A stretch of DNA of 20,863 bases. Source: a virus. The stretch is from positions 1 to 20,863 of the IMG/VR virus record IMGVR_UViG_3300035663_000128. One strand, 5' to 3'. Numbering within the stretch: the first letter of the stretch is position 1; the number at the start of each line of letters is the position of its first letter. The notes under the pieces are model-generated. The model had not been told where the DNA came from. It did not search any database and worked only from the letters and a program-made list of their open reading frames with translations. Shown here one piece after another: positions 8,492 to 14,593 of this stretch. A program made the position numbers and the translations under genes.

Positions 8492-9121
8492 TCACTCCCT
8501 CGACCGGTCCAGCGCCTCGGCCTCAAACGTCGCGATATTCGCGTTCACGACCTCGCGGATCTCGCTCAGAATCACGCCGCCCTCGACGTTTAGCTCTGCC
8601 GCGTTCATCCCGACGCCACGAGGACCGAGTTCGATTGTCAGTTTGAGCCGGAGGAGCAGGTCGAGCTTCTGGCCGAGCGTGACGAGCATCGCTTCGACTA
8701 CCTCCCGGTCAATCACGTCGCCGGCCTCGCGTTCGTTCTTCGACCGGGCGAGGCGGATTTGCTCGCGCATCAGCTCGGCTTTTAGGTCGGCGAGGTTCTT
8801 GGTCGCGGTGTCCTTGCCGATCAAGTGCTCGGCGCAAAACGCTTGCCACGCGGTTAAGTTCTCGCGCTTGCCGTCCTCGTGCTTTTTCGGTGCGTCTGGG
8901 AAGCGATTGCGAACGTCGTAAATGCCCTGACGCGACATCCCGAGCTCCTTCGCCAGTGCGCTAAGGTCTTTGACCCATCCGCCCGTCTGCTCGGCTTGAA
9001 ACTCGTTCAGCGCCTTGCGCTCGGAGGTCGTCAGCGTCTTGCCGGCCTTGAGCTTGACCGCGATGTTTTGGACGTTGCGGCGGGCGAGGATTTCGCTCGG
9101 TGATTGCGCGGCGTCGCTCAT
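8492..9121 (-). CDS. Terminase small subunit (Nu1-like)
   Basis: A DNA-binding partner that recognises packaging sites and loads the large terminase. The 209-residue chain has a clear helix-turn-helix at about 50-76 (VKDLSALAKELGMSRQGIYD), then a basic helical linker (LADLKAELMREQIRLARSKN) and a C-terminal segment (LLRLKLTIELGPRGVGMNAA) as in phage small terminases carrying an N-terminal Nu1-type winged helix. It is larger than lambda Nu1 (181). Its ATG overlaps the mom stop in an ATGA junction, so packaging is translationally coupled to DNA modification. It is separated from TerL by the RHH gene. Family confidence is good from HTH position and synteny. Confidence 0.85.
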   Translation of the reverse strand: MSDAAQSPSEILARRNVQNIAVKLKAGKTLTTSERKALNEFQAEQTGGWVKDLSALAKELGMSRQGIYDVRNRFPDAPKKHEDGKRENLTAWQAFCAEHLIGKDTATKNLADLKAELMREQIRLARSKNEREAGDVIDREVVEAMLVTLGQKLDLLLRLKLTIELGPRGVGMNAAELNVEGGVILSEIREVVNANIATFEAEALDRSRE

Positions 9122-9900
9122 TCAGAAGATTGGAGCGCCGGGGTCGGTGTCGAGCCGCCCTCTCCAGTCTGGAAGACTGGCGTGTCCGTGGTGTCACCTC
9201 CGGCGCGTGATTGGATTCTCTGCTTGCCCTTATACATCCCGGCACCTCGCTTGTCAATCTCGCTGAATGGCAAGATCGGAACGGTCAGGCGAGCGCGGGC
9301 GGTCGGGTCGAGAAAGTAGATGTAGCGGAGTTGGAAGCCGGGAACCGGCATCGCTCCAACGCGCTTGCGAAAAAGACTGAAAGGCTCGCCAAGTTTATAT
9401 CCCACCCGCTTTCTTAGATTTGCGGATGAAGCGCGAAGCCCAACGTCGGCAAAAATTAATCCGTCCGGCATTTTCCACATCGTGGTATTCTGCTTGATGC
9501 CCGTAAGGGCGAATCCGCTGGCCCTATAAATAGTTCCGTCCCCACATTGCGTGCCGTCCGCGAAGCTCACGACCCATTCGATGTGCGGGTAAGCCTTACG
9601 GATGAGCCGCATAGCCACGGCGATTGCTCTGCTTTCGGAATTGCGCGGTAACCAGTCCGCGAACGCCATCCGGTTTAACTCAATAAACCCGTTCCAGCCG
9701 GTGCCGTCAACAAGCGGCTGGATCGAACTTTTTTGGAGTGACGGTCCAAACTGCATTGCCCCGCCGCATTTACCATTGAGGAAAACGCCAAAGTGAAGAC
9801 TAGCGTTGATCGCGGAGATACCAGAATAGTGACACGCCTTAACAATCCGCGCCGCGTCCTGCGAGCTGATCGGCTTCACGACAATCTCTTTTGCGGTCAC
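9118..9900 (-). CDS. mom: Mom-family DNA modification protein
   Basis: A GNAT-like protein related to phage Mu Mom, which converts adenine in phage DNA to an N6-carbamoylmethyl (acetamido) form and protects it from host restriction. The conserved core is visible: KACHYSGISAINASLHFGVF at 21-40, GGAMQFGPSLQ at 46-56, GWNGFIELNRMAF at 68-80, LPRNSESRAIAVAMRLIRKA at 84-103, and WVVSFADGTQCGDGTIYRAS at 109-128. Length is 260 against 241 in Mu. The start is GTG at 9900, overlapping the ParB-like stop as GTGA; the stop overlaps the TerS start as ATGA. Unlike Mu, no com-like zinc-finger gene precedes it. The last 29 codons overlap a tRNA-like structure (9131-9206), so the C-terminal tail is atypical and may be a late addition. 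Substrate and exact product here are inferred from the family. Confidence 0.9.
   Translation of the reverse strand: MTAKEIVVKPISSQDAARIVKACHYSGISAINASLHFGVFLNGKCGGAMQFGPSLQKSSIQPLVDGTGWNGFIELNRMAFADWLPRNSESRAIAVAMRLIRKAYPHIEWVVSFADGTQCGDGTIYRASGFALTGIKQNTTMWKMPDGLIFADVGLRASSANLRKRVGYKLGEPFSLFRKRVGAMPVPGFQLRYIYFLDPTARARLTVPILPFSEIDKRGAGMYKGKQRIQSRAGGDTTDTPVFQTGEGGSTPTPALQSSE
9131..9206 (-). tRNA. tRNA-Gly(UCC)-like structure inside the 3' end of mom
   Basis: Read on the minus strand, 76 bases fold as a cloverleaf. The acceptor stem is a perfect 7 bp (GCGCCGG with CCGGCGC), followed by T and an encoded CCA. The D-arm has a 3-bp stem (GTG/CAC) with GGA in the loop. The anticodon stem is a perfect 5 bp (CCAGT/ACTGG) around CTTCCAG, giving anticodon UCC. 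The T-arm pairs at 5 of 6 positions around CTCGACA. G1-C72, C2-G71, G3-C70, U73, C35 and C36 agree with known bacterial glycine identity elements. Weak points: A at position 8 instead of U, C at 54 instead of T, a short variable loop, and an extra base pair in the T-arm. It may be functional, decayed or a captured tRNA end. Confidence 0.5.
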
Positions 9901-10493
9901 GGATTTGCCCGGTTGAATGATTGGCAGACGAACGCAAGACCGTTGCCGTTGCTGTTTTCGTTCACGCCGGATTCGCCGTGGCCCATTTGCTTCGCCTTGG
10001 CAATCGCCGCGTCAACGTCCTCGGCCTGCTCATCGTGAAGCGTGAACGTCTTTTGCTGGAATGGCTGTTTGTCCCCGCTTGCCAGTTCCGGCATCCCGAC
10101 CGCGTTGGCCGCAAATTGACCAAGGTCTTCCGGCGAGTAGCCAAGATCAGCCAAGTCAACGCCCTCGTCTTGTAGCGATTTCAAAACGTCGTTCAGCGAG
10201 TCCTCCCACTCCGCCAGCTCCGCCGTCCGATTGTCCGCAATGGCGAAAGCCGTAGCCTCAACGCCCGCCAGTTCGGTCCGCACGATCTGGATCTCGGTCC
10301 AGCCGAGTTCCTGCGCTGCGGTCAGCGTGCCGTTGCCGGCGAGGACGATGCCCTTGGCGTCCACGACGATTGGCTTTTGCTGCCCGAATTTGCGCAGGCT
10401 GGCTTTGATCGCGTCGAGATTCCGGCGCGAGTGTTTGCGGACGTTAGACGGGTCGAGCGAAAGCTCGGTGATTTTGGTCGTTGTTAGTTTCAT
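9897..10493 (-). CDS. ParB-like nuclease-domain protein
   Basis: A 198-residue protein with the ParB/Sulfiredoxin-like fold at 5-75: LDPSNVRKHSRRNLDAIKAS, FGQQKPIVV, GIVLAGNGTLTAAQELGW. GNGTLTAA corresponds to the GxGRxxA nucleotide-binding motif and is typical of the phage subgroup. Next comes IADNRTAELAEWEDSLNDVL, the linker that in many phages joins ParB to a DNA methyltransferase; here no methyltransferase follows. The C-terminus has TFTLHDEQAEDV and NENSNGNGLAFVCQSF, also recurrent in phage ParB proteins. It overlaps mom by GTGA, so the two products are made together. It may bind or target DNA for Mom, but this is inference. The ATG lacks a clear Shine-Dalgarno and follows a G-rich leader. 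Confidence 0.85.
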   Translation of the reverse strand: MKLTTTKITELSLDPSNVRKHSRRNLDAIKASLRKFGQQKPIVVDAKGIVLAGNGTLTAAQELGWTEIQIVRTELAGVEATAFAIADNRTAELAEWEDSLNDVLKSLQDEGVDLADLGYSPEDLGQFAANAVGMPELASGDKQPFQQKTFTLHDEQAEDVDAAIAKAKQMGHGESGVNENSNGNGLAFVCQSFNRANP

Positions 10494-10546
10494 GTGTCAA
10501 TGTGGCTCAAAAAACGAAATGGGTTTTTTTGCTCTAGGTCACTTAA

Positions 10547-10601
10547 CCCGCGCCCCTACCGCCCCCCTAGAAGTCTCCTACCTCCCCCGCGCCCCTCCCC
10601 C
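10547..10601 (-). promoter_or_regulatory. G-tract leader, possible G-quadruplex, before parB-mom
   Basis: The transcribed (minus-sense) strand carries six G runs of length 5, 4, 5, 6, 4 and 3 within 55 bases (10601-10597, 10595-10592, 10588-10584, 10567-10562, 10556-10553, 10549-10547), with loops of 1, 3, 16, 5 and 3 bases. Four runs of at least three G can fold as a quadruplex in RNA or single-stranded DNA. An 11-base direct repeat, CCCGCGCCCCT on the plus strand, occurs at 10547-10557 and 10586-10596. It lies 54 bases upstream of the ParB-like start in a 200-base non-coding gap. Confidence 0.55.
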
Positions 10602-10622
10602 TGTGTCTTGACCCTCAAAAGC

Positions 10623-10662
10623 CGCCAAATCGCCTAAAATCGGCCTTAAACGGCGTTTGGCG
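10623..10662 (-). terminator. Candidate terminator hairpin after the HTH gene
   Basis: On the minus strand CGCCAAA (10662-10656) pairs with TTTGGCG (10629-10623), extended inward by GCC/GGC with a small internal bulge, and is followed by GGCTTTTGA. It lies about 30 bases past the stop of the 136-residue HTH gene. The T run is short, so it may be a weak terminator, a processing site or an antitermination target. Confidence 0.4.
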
Positions 10663-10693
10663 AGGCATCCTGAGCACGCTGCAAACCGCGGTT

Positions 10694-11104
10694 TCACTCC
10701 CGCCCCTCCGGTTCCGGCCTGTCCGCCTCGTCCGTCGCCTGCCGGTAATCGGTCATAAGCTGAGCCAAAGCCGGGAAGACCAGCCTAACCCGCTCGATCT
10801 CGTGGGCCCACTCGTAATGCAACGCCTGCCTCGTCCTGCCGGTCTTGGCCGCCATCTCGCCGAACGACTGCCTGACCGCCGACACATCGCCCGAGCCCAG
10901 CCGCAGCGTCACGAGAAACATCGTCGGCGAAAGGTCCGCCAAAGTCCCGAGCCTGCGGCATAGGTCCGCCGCGCTCGTCATGCGCAGCTCGTGCAGCTCA
11001 ACCAGCCTTTCCATGATCTCAGCCGAAAGCCGTCCCGCGTCCGACCGTGCGCCGTCATAGGACGCCTCGTAGGTCGTTGCGCGGTCGTATGTCGCGGTAA
11101 TCAC
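10694..11104 (-). CDS. HTH protein, candidate late-gene regulator
   Basis: A 136-residue protein with a helix-turn-helix at about 79-110 (VRQSFGEMAAKTGRTRQALH, then YEWAHEIERVRLVFP), similar in pattern to sigma region 4 or phage HTH regulators; the leading helices (LSAEIMERLVELHELRMTSA) are of unknown role. The GTG start overlaps the preceding 90-residue gene as GTGA. It is the last gene before the hairpin and G-rich leader and then the ParB, Mom and terminase genes, the place where lambda carries Q. A role in late transcription is therefore plausible but inferred from position and the HTH alone. Confidence 0.65.
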   Translation of the reverse strand: MITATYDRATTYEASYDGARSDAGRLSAEIMERLVELHELRMTSAADLCRRLGTLADLSPTMFLVTLRLGSGDVSAVRQSFGEMAAKTGRTRQALHYEWAHEIERVRLVFPALAQLMTDYRQATDEADRPEPEGRE

Positions 11105-11373
11105 GTCAGGTCACCGACCGGGTTGTGAATCAGCTTCCGCAGCTCCGGCGAAATCTCAACGGCGTCAATGCCTTGAATCCCGAGCTGCCCGATGCTCTCC
11201 CGCTGTTGCAAGATCAGGATGAGCGCCCGAATCTTTTTTATCCGCTCGCCGTATTCGCGGGTGATGGTTTTTCTTTGCATCTCCAGCGTCGTAATGGCTC
11301 GCGCCGCCCGTGCAGAGAAGCGCAAAGCCTCAAGTTCTCGTTGGTCCTGATCGTGTGTTTGGGTCGTCGTCAT
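11101..11373 (-). CDS. Small helical protein, unknown function
   Basis: A 90-residue protein that I do not recognise. Residues 8-62 are rich in charged, helix-forming residues (LRFSARAARAITTLEMQRKT, then YGERIKKIRALILILQQRES), suggesting a coiled coil. The C-terminus (ISPELRKLIHNPVGDLT) is more polar. The ATG is preceded by GGTAACAC, without a good ribosome site. Its stop overlaps the HTH gene start by GTGA, so the two may act together, for example as a regulator and a small partner. Confidence 0.6.
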   Translation of the reverse strand: MTTTQTHDQDQRELEALRFSARAARAITTLEMQRKTITREYGERIKKIRALILILQQRESIGQLGIQGIDAVEISPELRKLIHNPVGDLT

Positions 11374-11414
11374 GTGTTACCCCATCGCTTTTGACGGATT
11401 GCGCTGCGAGTCAA

Positions 11415-11981
11415 TCACGAACGCGTTTCTGCCTCGCGCTCAATCACCGTCAGCCCGTTGTTCCGGTGCGTCCGGTAAACCACGCGCCACTGCGGCTCTA
11501 ACACCAGCCACTCGTCAATCGCCCGATTGATGCCCTCGCCGCCGTCGTCTCCCGTCACGCCGAACGTCTCGGTGTCGTGAAACACAATCCAGCGCCGTGC
11601 CGCGTCGCCGTGCAGCGCCAGCTCTTGCCGCACTTGGTCGTAGCGGTGCAGCGTGTCGATAAATAGCAGGTCGGTCGGCTCAATCTGCGAGATTGCCAGC
11701 GTGGAGCAGATGGAAAACACCCAATCCGTCGTCGTGTACGGGCGCATCGTCTTAAACACGCCGAACTGGTCGTTGATGTCGTAGCTGCGCAGCGTTGCTC
11801 GCTTCGTTCGCAGTCCGTGCAGAAACGCAAGCGTGCTGCACCCGGTCCGCACGCCGAATTCCGTCACCTGCTGGCATTGCGCCGCGAGTAGCGAGAGCAA
11901 AGGCAGATGCTCGTTGATGTCGCTCGGCATCCGCGTTGCGTGTTCGAGTGCCGTCGTTAGTTGGTCGTTTGTGTTTTTCAT
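11415..11981 (-). CDS. Class I SAM-dependent methyltransferase
   Basis: A 188-residue protein resembling the Methyltransf_24 family. Motif I is TEFGVRTGCSTLAFL at 40-54, the acidic residue of motif II is D68 in SYDIN, and the family signature DLLFIDTLHRYDQVRQEL at 104-121 is followed by IVFHDTETFG at 132-141. Members methylate varied small molecules or sugars; none of the DNA-methylase motifs (DPPY or PCQ) is seen, so a direct DNA methylase is not supported. The ATG at 11981 overlaps the helicase-loader stop as ATGA, which is why the longer upstream start at 12062 was rejected. Its substrate is unknown. Confidence 0.8.
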   Translation of the reverse strand: MKNTNDQLTTALEHATRMPSDINEHLPLLSLLAAQCQQVTEFGVRTGCSTLAFLHGLRTKRATLRSYDINDQFGVFKTMRPYTTTDWVFSICSTLAISQIEPTDLLFIDTLHRYDQVRQELALHGDAARRWIVFHDTETFGVTGDDGGEGINRAIDEWLVLEPQWRVVYRTHRNNGLTVIEREAETRS

Positions 11982-12844
11982 GGTTTGAATTGTTCTGGCA
12001 GTTTGAAAGTAACGCCTGAGCAAAGCTCGTTCAGCCGGCGCATGATGTCGTCGCCGAGACATTCCTCACCGAAGCGTCCACGGAGCTCCGCGCCTGTGAA
12101 TCGGGTCGAGAGCACGACTGGAAGCCCGCGCCCATAGCGCTTGTCGAGCACCTCCCAGAACAGCGCGGCCATCGCCGGCGTGCTCTTTTCCTTCCCGAGG
12201 TCGTCAATCATCAGCACCGAGCAGCCGCAGAGCCATTCGACCTGCTCGATGTCGCGTGCCGCCTTGCTCAAGATTCGGCCCAGCTCGACCGCGTTGAGCG
12301 TGACGGGTGCCCGGCCCTCGCGCTCCAGCTCCCGCGCAAGTGCCCAGTAAGCCGTCGTCTTGCCGCTGCCGCTCGGCCCTTTCATCGCGATGCCTTTGCC
12401 GTTGCTCGGACGCCACGCCTTGACCCGCTCGAACGCCGCCCTGTCCACGTTCGCCGGCAGCGCCCCAAAGATCGCGTCTCGTAGCTTGGCCGGGCAAGCC
12501 TCGTCCCATTTCGGCGTCGCGCTCGTGGCCATCTGCTCGTGTGCGGCGCCGTCGTAGTGGATTCGGACCAGCTCCATGCAGTCATCGCAGACCGAGACGG
12601 GCAACGTTACGACCGACCCCAGCAGTTCGTGCTGCGTCGGCGTCGCGTCGAGATGCTGAGCGCAGCCCCGGCAGACGGGTTGGCCGAATTCCCATTCGGC
12701 GCGAGTTCCCGAGCCCCACGTGTTCGCCAGCCGCGTCTCCCAGCGCGTGCGCTGAGCCGGGTTGAATTCGCACTTCAGCCCAGTAAGCCGGGCGACGTTG
12801 CGAGCCTGCACCTCGCCGAATGGCGTTTCAGAGCGTGTAACCAT
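11978..12844 (-). CDS. DnaC/IstB-like replicative helicase loader
   Basis: An AAA+ ATPase that would load the host or phage DnaB-type helicase at the origin, equivalent in role to lambda P. Walker A is GPSGSGKT at 156-163, Walker B is VLMIDDLGKE at 210-219, sensor 1 is LSTRF at 245-249 (R instead of the common N), and the conserved DDIMRRLNELC at 265-275 carries the arginine box. The N-terminus has paired cysteines (CRGC 58-61, CDDC 86-89), likely a zinc-binding module for helicase contact, as in DnaI/DnaC relatives. Length is 288. The gene overlaps the initiator gene by 17 bases, so initiator and loader are made together. Confident as an ATPase loader. Confidence 0.92.
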   Translation of the reverse strand: MVTRSETPFGEVQARNVARLTGLKCEFNPAQRTRWETRLANTWGSGTRAEWEFGQPVCRGCAQHLDATPTQHELLGSVVTLPVSVCDDCMELVRIHYDGAAHEQMATSATPKWDEACPAKLRDAIFGALPANVDRAAFERVKAWRPSNGKGIAMKGPSGSGKTTAYWALARELEREGRAPVTLNAVELGRILSKAARDIEQVEWLCGCSVLMIDDLGKEKSTPAMAALFWEVLDKRYGRGLPVVLSTRFTGAELRGRFGEECLGDDIMRRLNELCSGVTFKLPEQFKP

Positions 12845-13676
12845 GTGCGCGTGCCTCCAGTTCGTAGGTTGAGGTTCCGCCCGGTTTCTGACCGGAGTTC
12901 AAAAACTGATTCGGCTTGTCGCAAAGCGCCCAGTTCTTTGCGAGAGCGTTCGGCGTAAGAACGCTTTCGCGCATGTGGGTCCGGTAGTTCTTCGCCCGGC
13001 GCGTGATTTCGTCTGGGCTTACGTCTGGGCAAACTCCGCGAATTTCTTCCAGCGCTTTGCCGATGCCTGACCAAGCCGAGGCGACCACTTGCAGCGGGTC
13101 AGCGCCTCCGCAGCCAGCGAGAGCGTCCATGAGCAGATTGCGACTCGGCTTTGATTTTGCGGGTTTTTCAGGCGGAAGCCCCGGCAAACCTCCTTGCAAC
13201 TGAAAGTCGGAGCCGGGAACCGGCATCTCTGTTTTCTTTTCTATTACTCTTTCTCTTTCTATTACTATTACGTTAGGTTCCTGCTTGGGTTCTGCTTGGG
13301 TTCTGCTTGGGTTATGCTTCGCTCCGTTGGCCTTCGATGCCTCAATCTTTGCTTGGGTTCGTGCTTGGCCTCCCTTGCGACCAGCCTCGCGCTTGCGTTT
13401 GATTTCGTCCTCCAAGTCAGACGGATAACCCCAGACTCGAAGATCGTCGTCTTGCCAACCCATGAGGCTTTGCGCCCCGTCGATTTCCTCACGCGTTACG
13501 CCGCAGACCTGTTGCCACTGTCGATCTTTCCACGTCTTGCAGCCGGCGATGAGTCCGCCGTTTTCTTGCTCGTAGCAATAGCCGAGCACGGCCACCCATG
13601 TCCCGCGAGCCGTTGGGTCGGAGCCGATAAATTGCGGAGCGCGAAGGTCCGACGTTTTGATATTGATCCAATTCAT
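12828..13676 (-). CDS. Replication initiator-like protein (lambda O position)
   Basis: Starts MNWINIKTSDLRAPQFIGSD and contains TWVAVLGYCYEQENGG and WKDRQWQQVCGVTREEIDGA, a winged-helix-like N-terminal DNA-binding domain seen in phage replication proteins. Residues about 88-155 are a basic, low-complexity hinge (KRKREAGRKGGQARTQAKIE). The C-terminal part contains EITRRAKNYRTHMRESVLTP, resembling the helicase-loader interaction regions of phage initiators. It lies directly before the DnaC-like gene, as O precedes P in lambda. Direct repeats and an AT-rich tract occur within its hinge-coding part (13231-13368). A GTG at 13715 with GAGG 6 bases upstream is an alternative start adding 13 residues; ATG 13676 is preferred because MNWI is the typical family beginning. 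Function is inferred from position and pattern. Confidence 0.75.
   Translation of the reverse strand: MNWINIKTSDLRAPQFIGSDPTARGTWVAVLGYCYEQENGGLIAGCKTWKDRQWQQVCGVTREEIDGAQSLMGWQDDDLRVWGYPSDLEDEIKRKREAGRKGGQARTQAKIEASKANGAKHNPSRTQAEPKQEPNVIVIERERVIEKKTEMPVPGSDFQLQGGLPGLPPEKPAKSKPSRNLLMDALAGCGGADPLQVVASAWSGIGKALEEIRGVCPDVSPDEITRRAKNYRTHMRESVLTPNALAKNWALCDKPNQFLNSGQKPGGTSTYELEARAHGYTL
13231..13368. other. Candidate replication origin inside the initiator gene
   Basis: An AT-rich tract (31 of 40 bases A/T at 13231-13270, strongly pyrimidine on the plus strand) adjoins direct repeats at 13281-13368. Both lie within the initiator coding sequence, and the next gene is a helicase loader. This is the arrangement of lambda ori, where iterons and an A/T-rich unwinding region are inside O and P follows. 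The location and composition are seen directly; origin function is inferred. Confidence 0.6.
13281..13368. repeat. Iteron-like direct repeats
   Basis: Three perfect, contiguous copies of an 11-base unit, CTGCTTGGGTT, occupy 13281-13313. The 10-base core TGCTTGGGTT recurs at 13350-13359, and a 7-base partial copy TGCTTGG is at 13362-13368. The 11-base period is about one helical turn, so bound proteins would face the same side. Eleven is not a multiple of three, so the repeats are read in three different frames, which argues for selection on DNA rather than protein. Confidence 0.8.
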
Positions 13677-13829
13677 AAAAAAAACCCGCCCAGCTTTTGC
13701 GGTAGAAATTGGCACACGATGCGCCTCGCAAAAACTGAACGGGTAAATTGTTGGTTGATAATCATCGCACTTCGGCTTTCTACGGCCTGCTCCTTGTTTA
13801 CGCTTTGCGCTCGCCGGGTAAAGGCAAAT
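13677..13829 (-). promoter_or_regulatory. Leader/control region of the initiator gene
   Basis: A 153-base gap between the resolvase and initiator genes. It contains GTTGATAATCA (13754-13764 on the plus strand), an 11-mer also present at 20030-20040 before the early operon. CGGGTAAA occurs twice (13740-13747 and 13815-13822). On the minus strand AGTTTTTGCG (13736-13727) can pair with CGCAAAAGCT (13701-13692, one mismatch), followed by GGGCGGGTTTTTTTT directly before the ATG. This looks like a leader hairpin or attenuator, but no promoter with a good consensus is obvious. Confidence 0.4.
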
Positions 13830-14291
13830 CTACGTCGCCGCCTCCACCCCGAATCGCTCCACGCTCACATAGACCCCAATCCTCGCGTCGGTTATGGCCC
13901 AGAACTTGTCAACGCGTAGTAGTGCGACCTGCGAATCATCCCGCCAAATCCGCCCGCTCCGCGTGATGCGGTCGAGCACCAGCTTGGCAAGATTGTCCGC
14001 GTCCGGCTTGCTGACGTGGCAAATGGGTGCGCTGGCTTTGACGTGTCCGCCCTTGCCATAGTGCGACTTCGGCCGCCGGAAAAAGAACGTCAGCTTGCAC
14101 TCGAACGCTCCGACCGGATCGAGTGCCCCCGCCGCCTTTAGCTCGCGCTCAATCCCGATGTCCACCGCCCGCTTCCACGCGTCGGCCACGTCGCTGTCAT
14201 ACATCCGCGCAACGTGCTTCGCGCCCATCTTCCGAGCGAAGGCTCGCGCTCGCGGTTGGCCCTTCGGGTCGCCGAAAATAAACGTGTTCAT
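13830..14291 (-). CDS. rusA: RusA-family Holliday junction resolvase
   Basis: Cuts four-way DNA junctions made during recombination and resolves branched DNA before packaging. The family signature KPDADNLAKLVLD at 95-107 supplies D97 and D99, and WRDDSQV at 116-122 supplies D119, matching E. coli RusA D70, D72 and D91. The N-terminus (FIFGDPKGQPRARAFAR) has the expected beta strand and basic loop. Length 153 is slightly above RusA (120). The ATG has GGAGGA 7 bases upstream and overlaps the preceding 101-residue gene as ATGA. Placement between the RecT/RecE block and the initiator suits a recombination-dependent replication programme. Confidence 0.93.
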   Translation of the reverse strand: MNTFIFGDPKGQPRARAFARKMGAKHVARMYDSDVADAWKRAVDIGIERELKAAGALDPVGAFECKLTFFFRRPKSHYGKGGHVKASAPICHVSKPDADNLAKLVLDRITRSGRIWRDDSQVALLRVDKFWAITDARIGVYVSVERFGVEAAT

Positions 14292-14593
14292 TCGTCATCC
14301 TCCCATTTGCCAATCGTGCGGAGAAAAGCCTCGGCGCGTTGGGCGGCGGTGGCGTCAATCGGATGTTGCTCGTCGCATACCTCCGCTAGTGCCGTTTTGT
14401 ATCTACCGAATCCGCCTGTCTGGTTGTAATGTTCACCCCGGCTCAGCACCATCTCCGCTTGGTGCATGGCGTTCAAGTCGTTGAGGTAGTTGGGGGTGAA
14501 CTCCGCGACGAGTTGCCCCAATTCGTCCGAGTATTCGCTCCATTTGAAGCCACACGCTTTCGCGATGGCTATACGTTGTCGATGGGGTTTCAT
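14288..14593 (-). CDS. Conserved phage protein of unknown function
   Basis: A 101-residue protein starting MKPHRQRIAIAKACGFKW. The pieces PNYLNDLNAMHQAEMVLS and ATAAQRAEAFLRTIGKW are familiar from early regions of many phages, where this small protein has no assigned function. It appears to be a compact helical protein. It is in a run of 4-base overlaps, ATGA with the gene before (14590) and with rusA after (14288). The function cannot be stated; its position suggests an accessory role in replication or recombination. Confidence 0.75.
   Translation of the reverse strand: MKPHRQRIAIAKACGFKWSEYSDELGQLVAEFTPNYLNDLNAMHQAEMVLSRGEHYNQTGGFGRYKTALAEVCDEQHPIDATAAQRAEAFLRTIGKWEDDE

Noticed and set aside
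7902-8921. Plus-strand open frame of 339 codons
   Set aside because: It is antisense to TerL, RHH and TerS, has Arg/Ser-rich low-complexity content and no domain pattern; an open frame opposite GC-rich genes is expected.
11415-11981. DNA methyltransferase identity for the SAM enzyme
   Set aside because: No DPPY, NPPF or PCQ motif; the pattern fits Methyltransf_24, whose substrates are usually not DNA.
13281-13368. CRISPR-like reading of the short repeats
   Set aside because: The repeats are only 10-11 bases, mostly contiguous with no spacers, and lie inside a coding sequence; iterons fit better.
13194-13919. Plus-strand open frame of 241 codons
   Set aside because: Antisense to the initiator and part of rusA; it begins in the AT-rich tract and looks hydrophobic only because that tract is pyrimidine-rich.
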